A stretch of 34,404 nucleotides of DNA from Nocardiopsis sp. (GTDB taxonomy: Bacteria > Actinomycetota > Actinomycetes > Streptosporangiales > Streptosporangiaceae): the NCBI GenBank assembly GCA_021154785.1, contig JAJKHX010000570.1:1-34404 (forward strand), given 5' to 3'. Under the pieces are notes generated by a model. It had not been told where the DNA came from. It searched no databases and saw nothing but the letters and a program-made list of their open reading frames with translations. This document shows positions 27,380-34,404 of the stretch, one piece after another (the first letter of the stretch is position 1; every line of letters begins with the position of its first letter). The translations under genes were made by a program, and so were the position numbers.

Positions 27380-27616
27380 CCGGCGGCGCGAGACGCGCCG
27401 TGCCGTGCGCCGCGCCGTGCGGCGGGCGACCGAAGACGTTGATGCCCTCGGCCGCCGCCATCTCCGCGCCCGCCTCGGCCCGGCCTCGGCCCCCTCTTCC
27501 CCGTCGATGCCGAGCCCGATGAGCGCGCCGATCTTGGTACCGAACTCGATGGCTTCCTCTTGCGTCAGGTTGCTGAGGTGCTCGACTTCGAATTCCCGTC
27601 CCGGTCCCGCCACCAT
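27380..27616 (-). pseudogene. Remnant of a small Gly-rich (DUF6325/DUF1269-like) protein
   Basis: GREFEVEHLSNLTQEEAIEFGTKIGALIGLGIDGEEGAEAG followed in another frame by AEAGAEMAAAEGINVFG; no intact ends. Confidence 0.45.
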
Positions 27617-27745
27617 GTGGGAGGGAGACGACGCTCCTGCTCCTCATGTACCACGGATGGTCGGCAGGCCGCGCCGCGCATCTGGCGGGCCGGTCGCTGG
27701 TGGCCGCCACCTCCGTCCAGGAGCCGATCGAGTCGTCGGGGCTGG

Positions 27746-28165
27746 CTAATTGGGCAGGTTCTCGCGGCTTCCGTAGGCGCACAGGCCCCACAGCGCCACC
27801 ACGTCCGTGGCGATGATCATCAGGGACCAGAACGGGTACCCCGGCAGGAGGAACATCTGCCCGATCGCGTTCAGGCCGATCGCGGCCACCCCGAACCAGC
27901 GAGCCAGTTGGTTGCCGGCCAGCACCCTGATCGAGGCCAGCCCCTGGATCACGCCCAGGATGAGGGCTACCCAGCCCCACGTGCGCAGATCGCCGATCAC
28001 GTAGTGCGCGTTGCCGATGAACACGCCGGAGCGGGCGATCGCGGCGATGCCGTCGATCACGTTGAACAGCCCGAGCATCCCCAGCAGTACCGCGGCGAAG
28101 ACGACCAGCCCGTATCCTTCGCCCCGGCTCGCGCCCTTGGCCCGCTTCATTGTCGCCGACGTCAT
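27746..28165 (-). CDS. DUF7144-like four-TM membrane protein
   Basis: GLVVFAAVLLGMLGLFNVIDGIAAIARSGVFIGNAHYVIGDLRTWGWVALILGVIQGLASIRVLAGNQLARWFGVAAIGLNAIGQMFLLPGYPFWSLMIIATDVVALWGL. Confidence 0.88.
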   Translation of the reverse strand: MTSATMKRAKGASRGEGYGLVVFAAVLLGMLGLFNVIDGIAAIARSGVFIGNAHYVIGDLRTWGWVALILGVIQGLASIRVLAGNQLARWFGVAAIGLNAIGQMFLLPGYPFWSLMIIATDVVALWGLCAYGSRENLPN

Positions 28166-28420
28166 TTTGGCCTCCAGGTCACAGTCACCGGAACCTTTGA
28201 CTCCCACCCTGCCGGGCCGCCGCCGGATGTCCTCGCCCACGCACGGGTTAATCCGCCCGCTTCACGGCGGCCGGCGACCTGACACCACGCCAGGCGCTGG
28301 TGCGCCAGGTGCTGCTGGCCGCCGGCCGCCGGCACCCTCGAGTGGGACGACCCCAGTCGCCGGGAGCACGTTCGGAAGCATCGTGCGCGCGGCCCAGCCC
28401 GGCGCCGCCCGTCCAGCCGG

Positions 28421-28580
28421 GTGCTCACCGAGCACCTGGCCGCGGCTGAGCAACGCATCCTCACGCTCCTGCCGGCCAGCACCTACCTTCAGGCCGCGGA
28501 CACGCTCTATGTCTCCCGCAATACGGTGAAGGCCCACCTCCGGTCGGTCGACCAGAAACTCGGGTGGCATCAGTCTCCCA
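28421..28580 (+). pseudogene. C-terminal LuxR-type HTH remnant
   Basis: LTEHLAAAEQRILTLLPASTYLQAADTLYVSRNTVKAHLRSVDQKLGW, then the frame is lost; no upstream regulator domain. Confidence 0.6.
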
Positions 28581-28689
28581 GTTGCCTCGATCGCATCCGT
28601 GGACCGTGCGGCGGATCTGGCGGTTGCACCGGCTCGGCCTGTTCGGTCCTGCGGACACGTCGACCAAGCGCCCGCCTGCACAGGAATTC

Positions 28690-28719
28690 ATCCGGCCCTG
28701 GGTGACCACAGGGCCGGAT
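28690..28719. promoter_or_regulatory. Perfect 11-bp inverted repeat upstream of GAP-family gene (operator or terminator)
   Basis: ATCCGGCCCTG-GGTGACCA-CAGGGCCGGAT. Confidence 0.55.
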
Positions 28720-28745
28720 GTCTACGGTCAAGGTTGGGTGGGAGG

Positions 28746-29408
28746 ATGGCTGTGGTTCTCAATCTTCTGTTGCTTGGCGCGGCGATAGCCCTCGATCCGC
28801 TGCCGCTGACATCATTCATCGTCGTGCTGCCCTCCAGGCGCGGCGTGCGAAAAGGTGCGGCGTTCCTATTCGGATGGCTCGTTTCCCTGGCCATCGTCGT
28901 CGCGGTCACGGTTCTCGCGACCGGCAATAACCCGCCCAAACCGAACACGGTCCCCTCGCTGGCCTCGCTCGCGGCGAAGATCGCGATCGGAACCGTTCTG
29001 GTCGGGCTCGCGATCCGGCAGCGCCGGAGGATGCGGGCGCCGAAGAAGCCGCGGAAGCCGCCGAAGTGGCAGGAGCACGTGGACAACATGTCTCCGTGGT
29101 TCGCCCTGGGGCTGGCCCCCGCGCTTCAGCCCTGGACCCTGATCGCTGCCGGGGCGGCCACCGTCGTGGAGGCCAAGCTGTCCAGCTGGGAGAGCTTGCT
29201 CGCGCTGTTCGGGTTCTGCGTTCTGGGCTCGTCGTCCTACATCGCCATAGAGATCTACGGCGCTTTCAGGCCCGACCAGAGCCAGGCGTTCCTGACCAGG
29301 TTGAGGACATGGATCGAGACCCGTACCGACCGGGCTATCGTCATCGGGTGCCTGGTCCTCGGTTTCTGGCTCATCGCCAGCAGCATCTACTACGTGATCG
29401 AGAGCTGA
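28746..29408 (+). CDS. GAP-family (Sap, sulfolipid-1-addressing-like) membrane protein
   Basis: MAVVLNLLLLGAAIALDPLPLTSFIVVLPSRRGVRKGAAFLFGWLVSLAIVVAV; six-TM pattern. Confidence 0.85.
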   Translation: MAVVLNLLLLGAAIALDPLPLTSFIVVLPSRRGVRKGAAFLFGWLVSLAIVVAVTVLATGNNPPKPNTVPSLASLAAKIAIGTVLVGLAIRQRRRMRAPKKPRKPPKWQEHVDNMSPWFALGLAPALQPWTLIAAGAATVVEAKLSSWESLLALFGFCVLGSSSYIAIEIYGAFRPDQSQAFLTRLRTWIETRTDRAIVIGCLVLGFWLIASSIYYVIES

Positions 29409-29987
29409 GCGGAGACCGGCACCAGCAAGCCTGCGCCAACAGCTCCGCAGAGCGAAAAAGCAGCAATAGCGGCATAGGCGGAGTTCACGATCGGCCACGG
29501 TGAACTGCCTATCCAGACGAACAGCCAGGCGCCCGCGCTACGGACTGGGCCCGATTGCCGCCGGCATCATACGGACCGCTATCACCCCCAGAAGGGTGAT
29601 GTCGACCGCCTGGCGGCCGCACACACTGGCAGCACGCATTAATCAGCAGGTTTATCCAGCCTGGATACCCAGGCGAGACGACGCAGTCCGCTATGACGGA
29701 GAAGCTCCGCGGCTTACCGCCGATCTCAAGGCAGTGACATCGCGACTACCCGTGGCGCCCGATCGAGTGGAGGACTCAGGGCTCGAGCTGGCCAAGGTGC
29801 GGCGGCTCAATCCGGATCCAGGGCCGACATCGAAGGCGCACGAAAATGAGAAATCGCGTCGGGCAACACTTCCCCGCCGGCTGATGCACCGTCGCGGGGA
29901 GGCTGCTGCTCGTACCAGCCCTGGCCAATGGTGACATACGTCCCAATGCCGGGATAGCCGCCGGGCCATCGTGATGGAGGAGTAGCC

Positions 29988-31787
29988 ATGGCGCGTGACA
30001 TGCCGGGGCCGCCGGTCAGTTCGTCTCCGGATGGGCGTCCCGATGCGGAGGGCAAGGGCGCTGATCTGGCCGGTACCGGTCGGCCGCCCGGGGCCGTCGA
30101 GGCCCCCCCGTCTGCAGTGGCGGCGGCAGGTCCTCAGCCGGCGCCGAAGCCAGGGAAGCCCCGGAAGCTGCTCTATGTCACGCTCCCTGGCTGCTGGGGA
30201 GCGCTCATTGCCGGGTGCCTTTCCTTCACCCCGTCGCTGCTTCCCCGCGGCGGTATCGTCCAGGGCCTGATCTGGGGCATCACTGCGGCCATCGGCTACG
30301 GGCTCGGCGTGCTCGCCGCCTGGATCTGGCGTGCCTTCGCCGACCGGAACCCCCGGCGGCCGGGGCGCCGGTCCTGGCTCGTCCTCTTCATCACCGCGGC
30401 CGTCCTGGTCGCGGTGTCTTTCGGGCTCGGGCAGTACTGGCAGTACGAGATCCGCAAGCTGATGGGGGTGACGGAGTACAACGCCGCGCTCGTCGTCGCC
30501 TCGCCCCTCGTCGCCGCGCTGATCTTCTGCCTACTCCTGCTGATCGGGCGCAGCCTGCGCGGCCTGTACCGCTGGGCAGCGACACTGCTCAGCCGCTGGA
30601 TCGGCCGGCACGCGGCCCACGCGGTCGGCTGGGTCGTGGTGGCCGGGCTGGCTTACCTGGTAGTCTCCGGCCTGCTGCTGCAGGGTTTCATCAACGTGAT
30701 GAACAGCGCATACTCGGTGCGCGACACGAAGACAGCCGAAGGGATACACCAGCCCACCACCAGCCTCCGTTCGGGCGGTCCGGGCTCGCTCATCCCGTGG
30801 GACACGCTGGGCTGGCAAGGCCGCAACTTCATCGGCAAGGGCCCTTCGGCGAGTGATATCGGGAAGTTCACCGGTCAGCCGGCCAGGGAGCCGATCCGGA
30901 TCTACTCCGGACTGGCGTCAGCGGACGACGCCGACGCCCGGGCCGCCCTAGCCGTGCGGGACCTCGAGCGCGCCGGCGGTTTTGATCGCAAGGACCTGCT
31001 GGTGGTGACGACGACCGGCAGCGGGTGGGTCGATCCGGCGCTGGTGGACTCGTTCGAGTATCTCAGCGACGGCGACTCGGCGACCGTGGCCCTCCAGTAC
31101 TCCTACCTGCCGTCCTGGATTTCCTACCTTGTGGACCAGTCCAAGGCCCGCGAGGCGGGTCGGGCGCTGTTCGACGCGGTCTACGGCGCCTGGTCGCAAC
31201 TGCCTCAGGGCCATCGCCCCCGGCTGTACGTGGCCGGGGAAAGCCTGGGGTCGTTCGGTGGCGAGACCGCCTTCAGCGGTGAAAACAGCATGGCCAACCT
31301 CACCTCCGGCGTGCTGTTCGCCGGGCCGCCCAACTTCAACACGCTGTTCCGGGAGTTCAGCGATCACCGCGATGCGGGCAGCCCGGAGGTCCAGCCTGTC
31401 TACCAGGACGGACGGATCGTGCGGTTCGCGAGTGACCCGAGTACGGCCGTACCGCCGCCAGGCCGGGCCTGGGACGGTACCCGGGTGCTGTACATGATGC
31501 ACCCGTCTGACCCGATCGTCTGGTGGAGCCCGCACCTGATCTTCAGCGAGCCCGACTGGATCAGCGAGCCTCCCGGCAAGGACGTGCTCAAGGGCATGTT
31601 CTGGATGCCCTTCGTCACCTTCTGGCAGGTCACCGCCGACCTCCCGTTCGCCACCGGCGTCCCGGGCGGCCACGGGCACACATATAAGACCGAGTACGTA
31701 GACGGCTGGAACGCCGTCATGCGCCCCGCCGGCACGACCGCTCAGGACCTCGGCGACCTCAAGAAGATCATCGCAGCCGAGGGCTAA
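29988..31787 (+). CDS. Membrane-anchored alpha/beta-hydrolase family protein (PF10081/PF15420-type)
   Basis: N-terminal TM region (SLLPRGGIVQGLIWGITAAIGYGLGVLAAWIWRA); C-terminal hydrolase with LYVAGESLGSFGGETAFSG and YMMHPSDPIVWWSPHLIF. Confidence 0.9.
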   Translation: MARDMPGPPVSSSPDGRPDAEGKGADLAGTGRPPGAVEAPPSAVAAAGPQPAPKPGKPRKLLYVTLPGCWGALIAGCLSFTPSLLPRGGIVQGLIWGITAAIGYGLGVLAAWIWRAFADRNPRRPGRRSWLVLFITAAVLVAVSFGLGQYWQYEIRKLMGVTEYNAALVVASPLVAALIFCLLLLIGRSLRGLYRWAATLLSRWIGRHAAHAVGWVVVAGLAYLVVSGLLLQGFINVMNSAYSVRDTKTAEGIHQPTTSLRSGGPGSLIPWDTLGWQGRNFIGKGPSASDIGKFTGQPAREPIRIYSGLASADDADARAALAVRDLERAGGFDRKDLLVVTTTGSGWVDPALVDSFEYLSDGDSATVALQYSYLPSWISYLVDQSKAREAGRALFDAVYGAWSQLPQGHRPRLYVAGESLGSFGGETAFSGENSMANLTSGVLFAGPPNFNTLFREFSDHRDAGSPEVQPVYQDGRIVRFASDPSTAVPPPGRAWDGTRVLYMMHPSDPIVWWSPHLIFSEPDWISEPPGKDVLKGMFWMPFVTFWQVTADLPFATGVPGGHGHTYKTEYVDGWNAVMRPAGTTAQDLGDLKKIIAAEG

Positions 31788-31806
31788 GCGCATGCCAGCC
31801 GGCACG

Positions 31807-32176
31807 TTACCGGAGACTGCCCGGTGGACCGTGAGCCACGCAACGGTGAGCGCGAGGCCGTTGGTGGCGACATGAGCCATCACCGGGGCGATCAGGCTCC
31901 TGGATCGCAGCCTTAGCCAGCAGAACACCAGACCGGCGACAAACGTAACCGCAGCCGCGCAGCGCCAAGTGATCAGGCTCGCGCGCCGCTGATCTGCGCC
32001 CGCGCATCGTGCAGAAAGCCGCGTGTCGCGTGGATCACGGCCACCACTACCAGGAACAGCAAGACGATCCCGAAGGCACATGCTCCGTAGCGCACGCCCG
32101 CGCGCACATCGGTTCGGCCGAGCCCGAGATCAGCACGTGTGGCGCCGGCCCGCCAGGCGATCAGGACCAGCGCCAC
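31807..32176 (-). pseudogene. CPBP-family intramembrane protease remnant
   Basis: ALVLIAWRAGATRADLGLGRTDVRAGVRYGACAFGIVLLFLVVVAVIHATR in one frame; RCAAAVTFVAGLVFCWLRLRSRSLIAPVMAHVATNGLALTVAW in another; the central EExxxR-bearing portion is missing. Confidence 0.7.
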
Positions 32177-32214
32177 GACCAGAAGCCTGACCGGTACGTA
32201 AATTTACCTAAACG

Positions 32215-32547
32215 TCACGAGGTGCCACCCACAGGATTTGCCGCAACGTGCGTGGATCCTTCTCGCCGGCGTATGTGGCCTGCCTCACGAACCGACTCCG
32301 GCTTGTGCCGAAGCCTGACGTGCTCTCCGTAGGCCGCGATGCCGACCGCGAACGCGTACGGCCCGCGGATCCGCCGAAGCTCAGCCGAGATCTCGCGGTA
32401 ATCCAGGTCGGGATGGTCACCGCACTCGCAGCAGATGAGCTCATATGCATCGGTGTAGCCGCCTTCAGGCTGGCCCTTCACGATGCGGACCGGCTGGCGT
32501 CGCAGGACGACCGTCCACCCCAGCGTCGGCTGATCATATGTCGGCAC
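32215..32547 (-). CDS. Conserved hypothetical protein, likely GTG start
   Basis: VPTYDQPTLGWTVVLRRQPVRIVKGQPEGGYTDAYELICCECGDHPDLDYREISAELRRIRGPYAFAVGIAAYGEHVRLRHKP; GGAGG upstream of GTG at 32547; overlaps the SulP stop. Confidence 0.72.
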   Translation of the reverse strand: MPTYDQPTLGWTVVLRRQPVRIVKGQPEGGYTDAYELICCECGDHPDLDYREISAELRRIRGPYAFAVGIAAYGEHVRLRHKPESVREAGHIRRREGSTHVAANPVGGTS

Positions 32548-34300
32548 GGCTGCCTCCTTCTGCAGCAATCTGGGCCTCCACGGCCTGATCGACGTTCCCG
32601 TGAGTCTTGTCATCGCCGATGTGGTTTAGGACGCCGTCGCGTTCGAGCACCTCACGGACGGCTGGTTTCACGCGGGCGAGCCGCAGGGTCACATCGGCTT
32701 GTTCAGTGAGCTCGAGGATCTCGCGCATCTTCGCTGACCCTTGCGAGTCGATGAAGTCGATTCCCTCGCAATCGAGCACGATCCCGGTGATGCCAGGCGT
32801 GGACAACGCGACCTCCCGGACCCGGTCCTCCAGGGCGTCCGAGGTGGCGAAGAACAGGCCGCCGTCCAGCCGCAGGACGACGATCCCGGGGAACTGCTCG
32901 TCGCCGGGGTACTCGTCCAGCTGCCGGAAAGCCTGCGTGCCTGGCTCTCGTCCCAAGAGAGGCATGTGGGGGCGAGTGGCCACGGAGATGAGCCAGATCA
33001 GCGAGAACCCGACCCCGATGATCACTCCGGCGAGCACGCCGACCAGGAGCGTGGAGGTGATCGCCGCGATCGCGATCCAGAAGTCGAAGCGCTGCACCCT
33101 GGCCAGGCGGCGCATCTCGGGCACGTCCATCATCCCCATGACTACGGCCTCGATGATCAGGGCGGCCAGCACGGGCTTGGGCAGCTTCGAAAAGACCGGC
33201 GCTAGCACCACCAGGGTGAGCAGGACGGTTACACCGGAGGTAAGCGACGCCAGGCCGGTGCGGGCGCCCGCGTGGTCGTTCAGGGAGCTGGCTGACAGGC
33301 TCGTCGAGACCGGCATCCCCTGGAACAGGCCAGCGCCGGCGTTCGCGATGCCCTGAGCGGCCGATTCCTGGTCGATGTCAATGCGGTAGTGGTGCCTGGC
33401 CGCGAACGTCCTGGCGTCACCGGCGGTCTGGGAGAACCCGATGAGGACCAGTGCCACTGCCGCGACCGTGATCGTGCTGGCGTGATCGCCCAGCAGGTGA
33501 AGGCCTGGGACCTGGAGGACCGGCAGCCCTCTTGGCACGTCGCCGACCAAGGCCACCCCGTGGGTCCCGAGATCAAACAGCCATGACGCCACCAGACCGC
33601 CGACGACCAGGACAAGGGCCCCGGGGATGCGGGGCGCGATCGCCCTGAGCCCGAAGACCACAACCAGCGCGGCTACGCCGACCACCACGGTTGCCAGACT
33701 GGCGTCGGCGAGCGTGCCGAACCAGGACCATAGCTCCTGGAGCGGGTTCGAGCCGGTTACCTTTGTCCCCGTGAGCTTGGGAAGCTCGCCGATCACGACG
33801 TCGATCGCCGCACCGAACAGGAAGCCGGTGACCACGGCACGGGACAGGAACTGCGCGATCCACCCCATCTTGAGCACTGCGAGGACGAGGAACAGCACGC
33901 CGGAAACGACGGTAATCATCGCCACGAAGGACGCCACATCCTGGACTCCGGTGATCCCGGCCATCGCGACCGCGCTTGCGGCTACGGCCGCCAATCCCGA
34001 GCTCGGCCCGGTCGAGATCTGCCGGCTCGTCCCGAAGACCGCGTAAAGGATCGCACCGGCCGCCGCCGCGTACAGGCCGTTCTGCAGCGGGATCCCCGCG
34101 ATGCCGGCATAACCGAGGTTCTTCGGAACGATCAGGGCAGCGACGGTGACTCCGGCGATGAGATCACTCCTGAGCCAGCGGCGCTCGTACGAGCGGATCC
34201 ACCCGACCATCGGGATAAAGCGCCATCGATCCCGCGTCGGAGCCGGCCTGGCGCCTCTTATCGGTCCATCTGGTGCTGAGACCCGTCCCTTGTCATCCAT
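32534..34300 (-). CDS. SulP-family inorganic anion transporter with C-terminal STAS domain
   Basis: DLIAGVTVAALIVPKNLGYAGIAGIPLQNGLYAAAAGAILYAVFGTSRQISTGPSS; STAS domain GIVVLRLDGGLFFATSDALEDRV...GIVLDCEGIDFIDSQGSAKMREIL. Start MDDKGRVS at 34300; the frame is open upstream to 34402. Confidence 0.93.
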   Translation of the reverse strand: MDDKGRVSAPDGPIRGARPAPTRDRWRFIPMVGWIRSYERRWLRSDLIAGVTVAALIVPKNLGYAGIAGIPLQNGLYAAAAGAILYAVFGTSRQISTGPSSGLAAVAASAVAMAGITGVQDVASFVAMITVVSGVLFLVLAVLKMGWIAQFLSRAVVTGFLFGAAIDVVIGELPKLTGTKVTGSNPLQELWSWFGTLADASLATVVVGVAALVVVFGLRAIAPRIPGALVLVVGGLVASWLFDLGTHGVALVGDVPRGLPVLQVPGLHLLGDHASTITVAAVALVLIGFSQTAGDARTFAARHHYRIDIDQESAAQGIANAGAGLFQGMPVSTSLSASSLNDHAGARTGLASLTSGVTVLLTLVVLAPVFSKLPKPVLAALIIEAVVMGMMDVPEMRRLARVQRFDFWIAIAAITSTLLVGVLAGVIIGVGFSLIWLISVATRPHMPLLGREPGTQAFRQLDEYPGDEQFPGIVVLRLDGGLFFATSDALEDRVREVALSTPGITGIVLDCEGIDFIDSQGSAKMREILELTEQADVTLRLARVKPAVREVLERDGVLNHIGDDKTHGNVDQAVEAQIAAEGGSRADI

Positions 34301-34404
34301 GCTCTGGTACCTCGCGAACTGGAGCGGTGAGGGGTTGCCGAGACGGCTCAGGGCAGGCGAAGGCTGGCTGGGCGAGGCGTGCCTGCGCGCGCCATCGTTC
34401 ATGG

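Noticed and set aside
29500-29934. 144-aa plus-strand ORF between the GAP-family and PF10081-type genes
   Set aside because: No recognisable family, Arg-rich, no convincing RBS; treated as intergenic.
30948-32081. 377-aa minus-strand ORF near the CPBP remnant
   Set aside because: Only its first part is CPBP-like; the rest is antisense of the PF10081-type hydrolase.
32198-32207. Perfect palindrome GTAAATTTAC
   Set aside because: Just downstream of a stop codon; short AT-rich palindromes arise easily and no gene start lies beside it, so not listed as a regulatory site.

Overview
High-GC actinobacterial chromosomal window with about 30 genes. No rRNA, tRNA or CRISPR array was recognised. (1) 1-15.2 kb is rich in acyl-CoA and storage-lipid genes. 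It holds a partial thiolase-like/enoyl-CoA hydratase fusion, a FadD-type ligase and an overlapping four-gene operon (two alpha/beta hydrolases, a WS/DGAT wax-ester/triacylglycerol synthase and a TetR regulator). It also holds a divergent HxlR / MFS exporter + NADPH oxidoreductase module and a phaC-phaB-methyltransferase run for polyhydroxyalkanoate. (2) 15.2-25 kb contains an Lrp/AsnC regulator divergent from an APC permease, a broken FAD oxidoreductase, a DUF4242-type protein, a large LAL-type LuxR ATPase regulator, phosphoglucomutase and a sulfotransferase-like protein. (3) 25-34.4 kb contains small stress-type actinobacterial families (DUF3040, CMD, SHOCT, DUF7144, GAP family, PF10081 hydrolase, SulP transporter) interleaved with several decayed gene remnants. 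Most notable observations: a perfect 59-bp inverted copy at the left edge (1-59 versus 387-445) that looks like a fold-back or assembly artefact; a 27-bp near-perfect operator-like palindrome between the acyl-CoA synthetase and the lipid operon; a helically phased CTTGA/TCAAG array in the HxlR/MFS promoter; and a cluster of pseudogenes. I found no clearly new defence or mobile system. The best candidate for a little-described system is the co-located dual storage-lipid locus with its own regulator and operator. All family calls come from reading the translations; no database search was run.
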